Source: Pseudomonadales bacterium
Lineage (GTDB): Bacteria > Pseudomonadota > Gammaproteobacteria > Pseudomonadales > Pseudohongiellaceae
Length of the DNA: 64,000 nt
NCBI GenBank assembly: GCA_024234365.1
Contig: JACKOK010000003.1
Span: forward strand, 1-64,000
Reading direction: 5' to 3'
Position 1 is the first letter of the stretch; every line of letters starts with the position of its first letter. This document shows positions 18,510 through 27,500 of the stretch, piece by piece. A model generated the notes under the pieces. It ran no database searches. It had not been told where the DNA came from and saw only the letters and a program-made list of their open reading frames with translations. The position numbers and the translations under genes are program-made.

Positions 18510-18941
18510 TCAGAGGTGCTGTTGTACCCAGGCGGTGAACTGGGAAGCCGGCAGGGCTCCGGAGACGCGGGCCACTTCCTTGCCGTCACGGAAGATCATC
18601 AGGGTTGGAATGCTGCGTATGCCATAGCGCTGCGCCAGTCCGGTCTGTTCCTCGGTATTGACCTTGAGCAGTTGTGCCCGGGGTTCCAGTGTACGGCAGG
18701 CAGCCTCGAAGGTGGGGGCGAACTGACGGCAGGGGCCGCACCAGGGTGCCCAGAAGTCCACGACAACAGGCAGGCTGCCGCCAAGATGCTGCTCAAACTG
18801 GTTTTGCGTGACGGGGATTGGTGCGCCTGTGAAGAGTGCCTGCTTGCATGCCCCGCAATTGCCATGGGCGCTGAGCTTGTCGGCGGGCAGGCGATTCTTG
18901 CGGTGGCAGTGGGGGCAGCTTACATAAATATCCTGGCTCAT
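18510..18941 (-). CDS. trxC: Thioredoxin 2 with N-terminal zinc ribbon
   Basis: The 143-residue protein starts MSQDIYVSCPHCHRKNRLPA. Four cysteines (9, 12, 29, 32) form the zinc ribbon typical of TrxC. The thioredoxin domain has the active site WCGPC (67-71) in VDFWAPWCGPCRQFAP and the cis-proline segment SIPTLMIFRDGK. It reduces protein disulfides in the cytosol and is usually linked to oxidative stress. Longer in-frame extensions at the 5' end lack similarity to the family and were rejected. Confidence 0.95.
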   Translation of the reverse strand: MSQDIYVSCPHCHRKNRLPADKLSAHGNCGACKQALFTGAPIPVTQNQFEQHLGGSLPVVVDFWAPWCGPCRQFAPTFEAACRTLEPRAQLLKVNTEEQTGLAQRYGIRSIPTLMIFRDGKEVARVSGALPASQFTAWVQQHL

Positions 18942-19083
18942 GGGGCAGCTCCTGTGTGTTGTCCTGTAGGCGATATCGGGGCTGAGCGGGTGGACTTCAA
19001 GCATGCCCAGGCGAATCGCCGCATTGCAAAGCCTGTCAATTTGCTGGAAGCTGGCGGCTCTCAGTGGATTGAATGCACACCCC

Positions 19084-20535
19084 ATGACAGAAACCACAGA
19101 GCGGCCTGCAAGCGCCGCCCCTCCCCATCGCAGTACCTGGCTGCGCAGCACGCTGGGCCTGTCCCAGAAAGAGGCCGTGGCATCGGCCACGATGACGGCC
19201 ACGGGTGATAACTTTTTCAATGCCTTTGCGATCTATCTGAACGCGAGTGCCGTGCAGATGGGGTGGTTGATGGCGATTCCTCAATTGTTCGGCGCCCTGT
19301 GCCAGGTGCTTTCCGCGTGGCTGGGCAATTATCTTCCGCGCAAGCCGCTGGTGGTGATGACCGCGCGGCTGCAGACCGGGGTGGTAGCCGGCCTCAGTCT
19401 GCTGGCTCTGACGCGGGCGGAAAACTCTGTCCCCTGGCTGATTGCGCTGGCGGTGCTGTATTTTTCCTGCATCAACTTCATTCAGCCGCAATGGCGGGCG
19501 TGGATGGGCAGTGTGGTGCCGCAGCGGCGTCGAGGGGCCTTCTTTGCCTCGCGTACCCGCCTGACGATGATGGCATCCCTGCTGGTTTTTCTCGGCGGGG
19601 GTGGCCTGCTGAGTTTGAGCCAGCGCTTTGAACTGGTGTGGCTGGGGTTTGCGCTGCTGTTTGCCGTGGCGGCAACGGGGCGGGGCTATTCCAGTCATTT
19701 CCTGGCGCAGATGGTTGACCCGGACCCGGATCCCCACCCGGCCTCCCGCAAGGGCTTCTGGCAGAGCATCGTGCAGCTTCGGGCCTCCTTGAGTGACAAG
19801 ACCTTTCGGGATTACAGCCTCTTTGTTGCCGGCATGCAGGGCGTGGTGGCCATCTCTGCCCCTTTCTTTGCGGTCTATATGCTGCGGGATCTGGGGTTCA
19901 GCTACCTGCAGTACAGCGTCAATGCCATTGCCTCGATCCTGACGCAATTTCTGCTGCTGCACTTCTGGGGGCGGTTCAGTGACCGTTTCGGTAACCGTCT
20001 GGTGATGCAGATCTCCAGTGTGCTGATTCCGCTGATGCCCTTGCTGTGGTTGTTCTCCACAGACTATGTCTATCTGCTGTGGGTGCAGGTGCTGTCGGGG
20101 TTTGTGTGGAGTGGCTTCAGTCTCAGCACGGCCAATTATCTGTACGATATTCGCCCCCATCGCAGTGATTTTGCCGTCTACGCCGCGATGCAGTCGGCGC
20201 TCAGCGCCAGCGCGGTGTTTGTGGGGGCCATCCTTGGGGGGTTGATTGCGTCCAAAGCTCCCGGGGTCGTGGAGGCGCTGCCGTTTCTGCACGACATCCA
20301 CAGCCCGCTTTATCTCGTCTTCTTCGCCAGCTTTTTGTTGCGCGCACTGATTGCGGCCTGGTTTGTGCCCCGGGCGGTGGAGCCGCATATCCGTCGGCGG
20401 CCCCAGCTGTTGCAACTGATATTCCGCATTTCCCGTTTCAATGCGATTTCCGGTGTCTCACTGGACTGGCTGAGTGTGACGCGACGGGCAGACAGGCATG
20501 AGCCCCCGAAGGATGAGGACGCGCCAAAGGAATGA
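19084..20535 (+). CDS. MFS transporter
   Basis: The 483-residue protein has about 10-12 hydrophobic segments. The start MTETTERPASAAPPHRS gives a 40-residue cytoplasmic lead before GDNFFNAFAIYLNASAVQMGWLMAIPQLFGAL. MFS loop features include an acidic GNYLPRKP loop after the second helix and a WGRFSDRFGNRLVMQ loop in the second half (a motif-A repeat). The substrate cannot be inferred. The start is uncertain because no strong ribosome binding site is seen. It is divergent from trxC. Confidence 0.8.
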   Translation: MTETTERPASAAPPHRSTWLRSTLGLSQKEAVASATMTATGDNFFNAFAIYLNASAVQMGWLMAIPQLFGALCQVLSAWLGNYLPRKPLVVMTARLQTGVVAGLSLLALTRAENSVPWLIALAVLYFSCINFIQPQWRAWMGSVVPQRRRGAFFASRTRLTMMASLLVFLGGGGLLSLSQRFELVWLGFALLFAVAATGRGYSSHFLAQMVDPDPDPHPASRKGFWQSIVQLRASLSDKTFRDYSLFVAGMQGVVAISAPFFAVYMLRDLGFSYLQYSVNAIASILTQFLLLHFWGRFSDRFGNRLVMQISSVLIPLMPLLWLFSTDYVYLLWVQVLSGFVWSGFSLSTANYLYDIRPHRSDFAVYAAMQSALSASAVFVGAILGGLIASKAPGVVEALPFLHDIHSPLYLVFFASFLLRALIAAWFVPRAVEPHIRRRPQLLQLIFRISRFNAISGVSLDWLSVTRRADRHEPPKDEDAPKE

Positions 20536-20545
20536 TGCCCGGGCG

Positions 20546-20944
20546 TCAGTCTGCCAGCCAGACATCCCGGACCCAGTGCCACAGGGATTCCCAGGATTCC
20601 TCCGACAGGGTTTCCTGCCAGTAATGTACCTCGCCATCGTGCCCCATGCAGTAATAGCCGCCGTCATACTCGCAAATCGGGAGGTAGTGCCGGGGCATGC
20701 CCAGGCTCCATGCAATGGCAGCGACTTCGGGCAGATAGGTGTGGGAGTTCGGGTCGCTCACCGTCACCGGCTCCAGATGGCCGCACACCACATCGCTGAC
20801 CAGCAACAGATAAAGGCGCAGATCATCGGGCAGGGCGACACACAGTGCCTCCTCGATTTCCACCAGCAGATCCTCGTCCGGCAGTTCCAGGGGAACGGGA
20901 ACCGGTTCATTGCGTTCGCGCAGTTCGTCTATCACGTCTTCCAT
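20546..20944 (-). CDS. SMI1/KNR4-type domain protein
   Basis: The 132-residue protein begins MEDVIDELRERNEPVP. It carries SMI1/KNR4 (SUKH) features: an N-terminal ELPDEDLLVEIEEALCVALPDDLRLYLLL segment, then SHTYLPEVAAIAWSLGMPRHYLPICEYDGGYYCM and a C-terminal SWESLWHWVRDVWL. SUKH proteins include contact-toxin immunity proteins, but stand-alone housekeeping members also exist. No toxin gene is adjacent, so immunity is not supported here. It ends 10 bp from the convergent MFS gene. Confidence 0.7.
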   Translation of the reverse strand: MEDVIDELRERNEPVPVPLELPDEDLLVEIEEALCVALPDDLRLYLLLVSDVVCGHLEPVTVSDPNSHTYLPEVAAIAWSLGMPRHYLPICEYDGGYYCMGHDGEVHYWQETLSEESWESLWHWVRDVWLAD

Positions 20945-21072
20945 GGGACATCTCTGAGCTGGGAAGTGAGGCTGGGCATCATACCCGGTTTGAGCGGCCG
21001 ACCGGAAGCTGGCAACAAACACAGGATTTGCGACAATAGCATCTCTTTAAGCCAATACCGGAAACCTTTGTC

Positions 21073-21738
21073 ATGGAATGTCTGAGCGCTGTTGAAATCG
21101 TGAGCCCGCACAATGCTGTCCCCGAGGCTGCCGTCATCTGGCTGCACGGCTTGGGTGCCGATGGCAACGATTTTGCAGGAATTGTCCCGGAGTTGCGCCT
21201 GCCGGCCTCCCTTGGCGTGCGCTTCGTCTTTCCTCATGCGCCGTCCATTCCTGTCACCATCAATAACGGTTATGTGATGCCGGCCTGGTACGACATTCTC
21301 GCCATGGACATTGATCGCAAGGTGGACACGGTGCAGTTGCTGCGTTCGGCGGCAGCGGTACACGCCCTGATCGAACGGGAGATTGCCCGGGGTATCGACA
21401 GTCGCCGTATTGTGCTGGCGGGTTTCTCCCAGGGGGGCGCTGTCATTCTGCAGGCGGCCCTGAGCTGCGATAAGCCGCTTGCGGGCGCCATGTCGCTGTC
21501 GAGCTATTTCGCCACCGAGGCGACAGTGGAGCCGAATCCGGTCAATGCCTCGCTGCCGGTACTCGTCTGCCATGGAAGCCGTGATCCGGTTGTGAATGAA
21601 TCACTGGGGGTGCGCGCCGAGGCGATGTTGCGACGAATGGGGCATCCAACGGAATATCATCGTTACCCCATGGAGCATTCCGTGTGCCTGGAAGAGATCC
21701 GCGATATTTCCCACTGGCTGCAGGCGCGTCTGGCCTGA
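21073..21738 (+). CDS. Carboxylesterase/phospholipase, alpha/beta hydrolase
   Basis: The 221-residue protein has the full alpha/beta-hydrolase set of the carboxylesterase/YpfH group. WLHGLGADGNDF forms the oxyanion region, and the nucleophile serine is in LAGFSQGGAVILQ. An aspartate in LPVLVCHGSRDPVV and a histidine in YPMEHSVCLEEI complete the triad. The length matches the family. It probably hydrolyses short acyl esters in the cytosol; the natural substrate is not known. The gene appears to be monocistronic. Confidence 0.9.
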   Translation: MECLSAVEIVSPHNAVPEAAVIWLHGLGADGNDFAGIVPELRLPASLGVRFVFPHAPSIPVTINNGYVMPAWYDILAMDIDRKVDTVQLLRSAAAVHALIEREIARGIDSRRIVLAGFSQGGAVILQAALSCDKPLAGAMSLSSYFATEATVEPNPVNASLPVLVCHGSRDPVVNESLGVRAEAMLRRMGHPTEYHRYPMEHSVCLEEIRDISHWLQARLA

Positions 21739-21741
21739 GGT

Positions 21742-22173
21742 TTACTGCAGCCCAACGCCTCGCGCCATCAGAAACGCGAGCACGGGAATGAGGGCAAGCA
21801 GCAGCAACTCGAGGCGCAATACCCGGATGACTCCGGCGGGTACCTCGATGGTTTCCTGCACGCCCTTGCGCTGACGCAGCAGAAAAACCGTGGGGTAGAT
21901 CGACAACAGGGCGATCAGCACGAACAGGGTCAGCTTGGCATGAAAGACAGGGTTGCCGTTGTAGAAAGCGGCAGGCTTTCCCACCCACAGCCACAGGGTG
22001 AGCCCGCACAGGGCGACCAGCGCGGCGCTGATGCCATACACCGCGTCCACCTTGAGCAGATTGCGCAGATCCTCGCGGCTGATTTCTCTCTGCACGGCGA
22101 TATTCTCGAGCAGGAGTGCGCCGGCCAGTACCAGGGCAGCAAGCAGATGCAGATAGCGGATCAGAATATCCAT
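21742..22173 (-). CDS. DUF2214-like membrane protein
   Basis: The 143-residue protein has four hydrophobic segments. The first begins MDILIRYLHLLAALVLAGALLLENIAVQ, with a histidine in the first helix. A middle KPAAFYNGNPVFHAKL loop, a histidine again close to the membrane, and a final hydrophobic segment follow. This matches the DUF2214 pattern, which has no known function. It is convergent with the carboxylesterase, 3 bp apart. The glutaredoxin gene lies just upstream on the same strand, 24 bp away, so the two may form an operon. Confidence 0.65.
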   Translation of the reverse strand: MDILIRYLHLLAALVLAGALLLENIAVQREISREDLRNLLKVDAVYGISAALVALCGLTLWLWVGKPAAFYNGNPVFHAKLTLFVLIALLSIYPTVFLLRQRKGVQETIEVPAGVIRVLRLELLLLALIPVLAFLMARGVGLQ

Positions 22174-22197
22174 ATGAACAGGTCCTGGTTCTCCCGG

Positions 22198-22587
22198 TCA
22201 GTGTGGGGCGGGCAGGGTCGAGTGGATGCCATGGGCTTGCAGTACCTCGGCCAGGCGACCGTTGCGCAGGGCTGCCGCGACATCGGTATAGCCCCCCAGG
22301 CTTTCTCCCCCCACGAATAATTGGGGAAGGGTCGTGCTGCCGGTAATTTCGGCCAGACGCGAACGTACCTGCTGCTGCACGGCGGGTTCGAGGAAAACTC
22401 CCTGGTCGAGCTCAAAAGCCTGATGCCGGACATCAATTTGTGCCAGTAATTGTTTGGCGGCGCGGCAGAACGAACACCAGCTCAGAGAAAACAGAACAAC
22501 GGGATTTCTAGCGTCGGCGATTTGTTGATCGATGAATTCCCGCCCGTTAAGCGGGCTGTGTCGGGTCTGTGAAACAGTTTCCGTCAT
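22198..22587 (-). CDS. Glutaredoxin domain protein
   Basis: The 129-residue protein starts MTETVSQTRHSPLNGREF. The dithiol site CSFC (38-41) lies in VVLFSLSWCSFCRAAKQLL. The cis-proline segment is STTLPQLFVGGESLGGYTD, giving the glutathione-binding GG motif. Glutaredoxins reduce mixed disulfides using glutathione in the cytosol. The N-terminal extension of about 28 residues is longer than in classical Grx. It is likely co-transcribed with the DUF2214 gene. Confidence 0.85.
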   Translation of the reverse strand: MTETVSQTRHSPLNGREFIDQQIADARNPVVLFSLSWCSFCRAAKQLLAQIDVRHQAFELDQGVFLEPAVQQQVRSRLAEITGSTTLPQLFVGGESLGGYTDVAAALRNGRLAEVLQAHGIHSTLPAPH

Positions 22588-22730
22588 GGCTGGGTCCTTA
22601 GGCCGAAAAGTGCCGTATTGTCGCATAAGCCAATTGGGATTTCTTGCTGTCTAATGCGCTGAGTCAACGTAAAACCTCCGCACGCCGTGCTAGAGTGGTG
22701 TGCATCAAACTCATGGCGAGGAACAAGAAC

Positions 22731-23102
22731 ATGATTGGCTATGTCACATTAGGCACGAATGATATGCAGCGTGCGGGGGCTTTCTATGATGCCCTGCTCG
22801 CAGAGTTGGGCGCTTCCCGCGTCATGGAAGCCGATGGTTTTATTGCCTGGGGCAGCAGTCCGCAAGGAGTGGCCCTGTCGGTCATCAGGCCTTATGACGG
22901 CAACCCGGCCACGGTGGGTAACGGGGTGATGGTGGCCCTGGCCGCCGAAAGTCGCGAGGCAGTGGAACGGGTATACAATAAAGCCATGGCCCTCGGTGCA
23001 AGCGATGAGGGGCCCGTTGGCCCGCGTGGCGATACATTCTTTGCGGGTTATTTCCGCGATCCGGATGGCAACAAGCTGAATATTTTTTACATGGGTGAAT
23101 AA
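22731..23102 (+). CDS. VOC-family (glyoxalase-like) protein
   Basis: The 123-residue protein starts MIGYVTLGTNDMQRAGAFYD, the first beta-alpha-beta unit of the VOC fold. The second unit carries FFAGYFRDPDGNKLNIFYMG, the usual RDPDGN block. Members act as glyoxalases, dioxygenases or antibiotic-binding proteins. The typical first metal His is absent here: TLGTND sits where the metal His often precedes the loop. Function and metal therefore cannot be fixed. It lies upstream of a TetR-type gene in the same direction. Confidence 0.75.
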   Translation: MIGYVTLGTNDMQRAGAFYDALLAELGASRVMEADGFIAWGSSPQGVALSVIRPYDGNPATVGNGVMVALAAESREAVERVYNKAMALGASDEGPVGPRGDTFFAGYFRDPDGNKLNIFYMGE

Positions 23103-23179
23103 CAGGCTGATAAGCCTGGGGGAGAGACGTGTGTCTGCTGTATTCAGGCACATGTGCGAGAGAAAAGGGTAACACTGAA

Positions 23180-23842
23180 ATGGACCAGCATAGCGCAACG
23201 CCAGAGAACGCCGCATCCAGCGACCAGACACCGGCCAAGCCAGGGCTGCGCGAGCGCAAGAAGCGCCTGCGTCTGCAGCGTATTATTTCAGTTTCCCGCC
23301 GCCTGTTTGTCAGCAGGGGTTTTCACGAGACCACCATTCAGGATATTGCGGAAGAGGCGGATATCGGTCTTGGTACGCTGTACCTGTATGCCAGAAGCAA
23401 GGAAGACCTGCTGGTGCTGGTGTTCCGGGAAAACCTACTGCAGATGACGGAGTCTGCTTTCAATGCCATTGATGTGGAGGCTCCGGTTCTCGATCAGTTG
23501 ATGAGTTTCTTTCAGGTGCACATCGACTACCATAAGGAAGACATGCTGCTCTCCTGTACCGTCCTGAAGGAGCTTTCCTTTCCGATCAACTCCCAGCGCA
23601 AACACGATATCGAGCTGATTTTCAACGCGGCCTATGTGAAGCTGGAGCAGTTGCTCAAACGGGGAATCCGTGACGGAAAACTGGCGCCGGATCTTTACGT
23701 TGGAACGGCAGTGACCAGTATCTTTGGTTTGTTCTATCACCTTCTGCAGGGCTTTCTGTGTGGCTTTTTCAACGAAGCGGAGTTTCGCAAGAATCTGCTG
23801 CACGCACTGGATATGCTGCTCAAGGATTCCTGTTCTGAATGA
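23180..23842 (+). CDS. TetR/AcrR-family transcriptional regulator
   Basis: The 220-residue protein has a basic N-terminal linker (LRERKKRLRLQ), then the TetR helix-turn-helix TTIQDIAEEADIGLGTLYLYARSKEDLL. A helical ligand-binding domain follows, with FFQVHIDYHKEDMLLS and a C-terminal hydrophobic region. Such proteins usually repress a neighbouring gene and release DNA when a small molecule binds. Candidate targets are itself and the exported FAH-fold gene, which converges on it. No palindromic operator was found. The ATG at 23180 is preferred over an upstream frame extension lacking the motif. Confidence 0.88.
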   Translation: MDQHSATPENAASSDQTPAKPGLRERKKRLRLQRIISVSRRLFVSRGFHETTIQDIAEEADIGLGTLYLYARSKEDLLVLVFRENLLQMTESAFNAIDVEAPVLDQLMSFFQVHIDYHKEDMLLSCTVLKELSFPINSQRKHDIELIFNAAYVKLEQLLKRGIRDGKLAPDLYVGTAVTSIFGLFYHLLQGFLCGFFNEAEFRKNLLHALDMLLKDSCSE

Positions 23843-23918
23843 GGTGACATCCGCGTAATCTGAATGTGTTCAGATTGCAGTGCGGACCGTTCGGTTCATT
23901 TGTATCTGATATCGGAAA

Positions 23919-23950
23919 CAAAAAAGGGAAAGACACAAGATGTCTTTCCC
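23919..23950 (-). terminator. Rho-independent terminator for the FAH-fold gene
   Basis: GGGAAAGACA (23926-23935) pairs perfectly with TGTCTTTCCC (23941-23950) around a 5-nt loop. On the minus strand the stem is followed directly by a run of six or more T residues (A-run at 23920-23925 on plus). This is a strong classical terminator for the gene at 24005-24829, about 55 bp after its stop. On the plus strand it could also end the TetR transcript, though less well. Confidence 0.88.
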
Positions 23951-24004
23951 TCTGTCACTGCCAGCACGGGTGAAGGTGAATGCTTCACCCGATGCCGGGG
24001 GTGC

Positions 24005-24829
24005 TTACTTGGCTTTGGCGATCGGTGTGCGCAGAATGCCAACGCCTTCCACTTCCACTTCGTAGACATCACCATCTACCATCTCACGGGTACGGCCCAT
24101 GGTGCCGGACCAGATCAGGTCGCCGGGCTCCAGGGTGAAGTAGCGGGAGATGTAGCTCACCATGTAGTCGAAGTTGTAGAGCATGTCGGAGGTGTTCTCG
24201 CCCTGACGCACTTCGCCGTTCAGGCGGCCTTCAATCTGCAGCTCGTTCGGGTTGATACCGGTGACGATTTTCGGGCCCACCGCGTTGAAGGTCTTGCTGC
24301 CTTTGGCGCGGGTCCACTGCAGGTCTGCACTCTGCCAGTCACGGGCACTGCCGTCGTTGCCGGCGGTAACCCCGAAGATGTAGTCACGGGCATTTTCCAG
24401 GGGCACGTTCTCGGCATGCTTGCCGATCACGATGATCGCTTCTGCTTCGTAGTGGAAATTGTTGGAGTCGCTCGGAATGATCATGGTTTCATCCGGGCCG
24501 ATGATGGAGTTGGCCGGTACGGTAAACAGGCCCGGGTAAGGAGCGGGGTCGCCAGAGATGTGGCTGCGGAAGTTCAGGGCTGTCATGACAACCAGTTCGG
24601 GTTCAACCGGCGCCTTCAGCGTGACGGCGGACTGAGCAACAGTCTGCCCGGTGTGGGTGCCGCCCAGATAGGGAGCATCGGTCAGCTGGTGAATGGTTGT
24701 GCCCTGCAGCTCACCCCAGGAAACCACCCCGTTCTGTTCATAGCGTACGAATTCTGCTGCCTGGGCGGATGCTGCCAGAGCACCGGATACCACGAGACCA
24801 GCGACTAATTTATTCAATGAATGCTTCAC
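24005..24829 (-). CDS. Exported fumarylacetoacetate hydrolase-fold protein
   Basis: The 274-residue precursor has a clear Sec signal peptide MKHSLNKLVAGLVVSGALAA, cleaved near SAQA (24). The mature protein has the FAH superfamily metal site: HYEAEAIIVIG (Glu128, Glu130), and GNDGSARDWQ (Asp159), plus the lysine region RAKGSKTFNAVGP and the final TLEPGDLIWSGTM. FAH enzymes cleave C-C bonds or isomerise keto acids using Mg or Ca and are normally cytosolic, so an exported version is unusual. The substrate is unknown. It has its own terminator and starts next to a 340-bp intergenic region. Confidence 0.8.
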   Translation of the reverse strand: MKHSLNKLVAGLVVSGALAASAQAAEFVRYEQNGVVSWGELQGTTIHQLTDAPYLGGTHTGQTVAQSAVTLKAPVEPELVVMTALNFRSHISGDPAPYPGLFTVPANSIIGPDETMIIPSDSNNFHYEAEAIIVIGKHAENVPLENARDYIFGVTAGNDGSARDWQSADLQWTRAKGSKTFNAVGPKIVTGINPNELQIEGRLNGEVRQGENTSDMLYNFDYMVSYISRYFTLEPGDLIWSGTMGRTREMVDGDVYEVEVEGVGILRTPIAKAK

Positions 24830-25169
24830 GCAATCACCTCCTCTTGTTGGATTGAGGCCGCGCCCTCGAAGTCCTTGCTGCGCTCAGGCGCCAGGATGAA
24901 GAGCAGGCCTTTGTCATTATTGTTGTAGCGAATTGCGGAATTGGGTCCTCGATGAACTCTCAACACAGCGCGCAATATCCTGAACCTAAAACGGCCCTGA
25001 AGCAAGCGCGGAGACGCTACGGATGGCATGGAGTGTTTTCTGTACGGGATGGATGGCTGAAAGCCGCGGGGTGGGTGCTGCAGCATTGGTGTTTGCACGC
25101 AGAACCCTTATGATGCAGGCAGGTTGGTGCCGGCTTTGAGGCCACGATAACAAGAAGAGGAATGGAACC
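24830..25169. other. 340-bp intergenic region between divergent genes
   Basis: This stretch separates the start codons of the exported FAH-fold gene and the serine hydrolase and must hold both promoters. Close to the FAH-fold start, AGGAGG-type purines form its ribosome binding site on the minus strand. I saw no RNA gene, repeat or convincing regulator palindrome. Frames of up to about 100 codons here lack start signals and family resemblance. Confidence 0.5.
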
Positions 25170-26459
25170 ATGTTGTCATTTTTGTTGAAGAAATCCCTGA
25201 GATCGCAAGCGCTGGTGCTGACAGCGTTGCTGTCCCCGCTTCCGGGGCTGGCTGCGGAGCTCAGTCCGTTACCACAGGTTGCCCCGGAGCAGGTCGGCAT
25301 CTCCGCCGAGCGTCTGCAGCTGCTGGATACGCTGCTGCGTCAGCATATCGATGAGGGGCATGTGGCCGGGCTGGTCGCCGGGGTCGCCCGCAAGGGACAG
25401 CTGGTGTATCTGCAGGCCATGGGTTGGCAGGACATCGAAAATGGGCGGCCGATGCAGGAGGATTCAATCTTCCAGATTCGCTCCATGAGCAAGGCCGTGA
25501 CGTCCATGGCGGTGATGCAACTGGTAGAGCAGGGGCGCCTGGGCATGCAGGACCCGGTTTCCCGCTATATCCCCAGTTTTGCGGATGTGCAGGTGATGGT
25601 GAATCCGGCAGACCCGGAGAATACGGCATTGAGGGCTCCATCGCGCGCCATCACCATTGAGGATCTGTTGTTGAACATCGGGGGGCTCAGCCACCGTGAC
25701 AGCGCCCTGTATCAGTCTGCCGGCGTTCGCTCCCGGGCGGAGACGCTGGACGTGATGGTGGACAAGATCGCGGCGACCCCACTGGTTTCCGACCCGGGAG
25801 CCCAGTGGGTCTACAGCGAGTCCGCCTCGGTGCTGGGCCGCGTGATCGAACTGGTGACGGGTGAAAAGCTCGATGCCTATCTGGCCCGCCATGTCACGGG
25901 CCCCCTGGGGATGCCGGACACCGCTTTCTATGTACCAGAGGATAAGCAGAACCGGCTTGCCCAGGTGTACCGGGCCCCCCGGGACGGGCAGGGGCTCACC
26001 CGCGTGGCGGATATGGACGTGCCCATCACGGTCGATCCGCCACTGCTGGAGGGGGCGATCGGGATGGTGAGCACGGTGCCCGACTATATGCGTTTTCTGC
26101 AGACCTTCCTCAACGCAGGCACTCTGGATGGGCAGCGTGTGCTTGGCGAGGCATTGACCACGAAGATGCGCCAGAACAATGTTCCATCGGCTCTGATGCC
26201 GATTGGCATGTCTCCCCGCAATCCCTGGGGGGACCTTGGCTGGGGCTACGGTTTTACCGTGGTCGTGGATGAGACCCACAGCGCCTACGGAGTCAATAAC
26301 GGCGAGTTTGGCTGGAATGGCACGCTGGGGACCTTCTCCTGGGCCGACCCGGAAACGGAAACGGTGGCGGTGCTGATGCTGCAGGTGCAGCCGGCGGGCG
26401 CGTACCGGATCTCCGCGCTTTTCAAGGCGCTGGTGGCGCAGTCGATTGTCGTCCCCTGA
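25170..26459 (+). CDS. Exported serine hydrolase, beta-lactamase/EstB family
   Basis: The 429-residue precursor has a signal peptide ending near GLAAE (29-30). The class C beta-lactamase/DD-peptidase/EstB fold is shown by the Ser-x-x-Lys motif SMSK (105-108) in FQIRSMSKAVTSMAV, the Tyr motif in WVYSESASVLGRV (Tyr215), and a late FGWNGTLGTFSWAD segment in place of the usual H/K-x-G. The motif set favours an esterase over a true beta-lactamase. The substrate is unknown. Two more genes follow in the same direction with short gaps, suggesting an operon. Confidence 0.82.
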   Translation: MLSFLLKKSLRSQALVLTALLSPLPGLAAELSPLPQVAPEQVGISAERLQLLDTLLRQHIDEGHVAGLVAGVARKGQLVYLQAMGWQDIENGRPMQEDSIFQIRSMSKAVTSMAVMQLVEQGRLGMQDPVSRYIPSFADVQVMVNPADPENTALRAPSRAITIEDLLLNIGGLSHRDSALYQSAGVRSRAETLDVMVDKIAATPLVSDPGAQWVYSESASVLGRVIELVTGEKLDAYLARHVTGPLGMPDTAFYVPEDKQNRLAQVYRAPRDGQGLTRVADMDVPITVDPPLLEGAIGMVSTVPDYMRFLQTFLNAGTLDGQRVLGEALTTKMRQNNVPSALMPIGMSPRNPWGDLGWGYGFTVVVDETHSAYGVNNGEFGWNGTLGTFSWADPETETVAVLMLQVQPAGAYRISALFKALVAQSIVVP

Positions 26460-26486
26460 ATATAAATCCATAGCAGGAGAGTGAGG

Positions 26487-27497
26487 ATGCAGAGGGAAAA
26501 CCGGTTTGTCATGATGCATGCTGTTGTGATGCTCATGGCGCTTCTGCGCATGCTGCCCGTGCAGGCACAGCCCGCAAGCCCGGTTATTCCTCCCTTGCCT
26601 GAAGGGCTGCAGACGGTCGAGTTCTACAGCCCCGCTGTGGATCGCAGCATGAAATACGACATCGTGTTGCCGCCGGGTTATGAGGACAGTGATGCGCGCT
26701 ATCCTGTGCTCTACCTGTTGCACGGCTATATGCAGAACTACACGGTATGGGGGCGTAACCTCGGTGCCGCCTTCTATGCCCGCAGTCTGCGGGAGCTGAT
26801 TCTGGTGCTGCCCGATGCCGGCAATAGCTGGTTTATCAACTACGCCTCCAGTGCCTCCGGCAAGGACCGCTGGGAGGACTATCTGATTGAGGACGTGATC
26901 GGCCATGTGGACGCACATTACCGCACGCAGGCAAGGCGCGAGGGGCGAGCCATCGCGGGGCTGTCGATGGGAGGCTTTGCCGCGTTCTCTCTGGGGCTGC
27001 GCCATCCGGACATGTTCATTTCCCTGGGCAGTACCAGTGGAGCCCTGAACTTTGCCCGCGATCGCGTGGCGGCTCTGGAAACCGGGCAGGAGGCGGCTCC
27101 GCGTCAGCGTTCTGAGCAGGAGCAGGCCGCGATTGATCGTGCGGACGAATTCATTTCCGGCATTATCGATATTCCCGGATTCAGCCGGCAGGATGAACGG
27201 ACGCCGGACGGTGTGGATTTCGCCACGGCGGAACAGGCTCGTTCCTATGATCCGTTCGAGATCATTGCCAAGGTGCCAAAGAGCCGCTTGCCCCATTTTT
27301 ATATCGACGCGGGTACAGAGGATGGCCTGGTCACTGTCGGGCGCGAATTCATGGGCCTGTTGCTGATGAACGATGTCCCCTTCGACTTCATGCAAAGTCA
27401 TGGCAAGCACAATTCGGAGTATTGGCGGCGATCCATCGGGCATATGATGACCATTCAGTATGAAATCATGCAGCGCGCCCTGGGCCACAGACCCTGA
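26487..27497 (+). CDS. Exported esterase, esterase D/PF00756 type
   Basis: The start ATG at 26487 has AGGAG six bases upstream; a GTG at 26481 is too close to that site. The 336-residue precursor has a Met-rich signal peptide ending near VQAQ. The alpha/beta-hydrolase of the esterase D/tributyrin-esterase class shows YPVLYLLHGYMQNYTVW (oxyanion region), nucleophile AGLSMGGFAAFSLG, an acid in DAGTEDGLV and a histidine in SHGKHNSEYWRR. It probably releases short acyl groups in the periplasm. It lies 27 bp after the serine hydrolase and 3 bp before the ABC ATPase. Confidence 0.85.
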   Translation: MQRENRFVMMHAVVMLMALLRMLPVQAQPASPVIPPLPEGLQTVEFYSPAVDRSMKYDIVLPPGYEDSDARYPVLYLLHGYMQNYTVWGRNLGAAFYARSLRELILVLPDAGNSWFINYASSASGKDRWEDYLIEDVIGHVDAHYRTQARREGRAIAGLSMGGFAAFSLGLRHPDMFISLGSTSGALNFARDRVAALETGQEAAPRQRSEQEQAAIDRADEFISGIIDIPGFSRQDERTPDGVDFATAEQARSYDPFEIIAKVPKSRLPHFYIDAGTEDGLVTVGREFMGLLLMNDVPFDFMQSHGKHNSEYWRRSIGHMMTIQYEIMQRALGHRP

Positions 27498-27500
27498 GTC

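Noticed and set aside
20546..20944. SMI1/KNR4 protein as a toxin-immunity gene
   Set aside because: No toxin or secretion gene is adjacent and the neighbours look like housekeeping genes, so immunity is not supported.
25170..26459. Beta-lactamase conferring antibiotic resistance
   Set aside because: The SxxK and Tyr motifs are present but the third motif differs (WNG), and sequence fits EstB-type esterases better.
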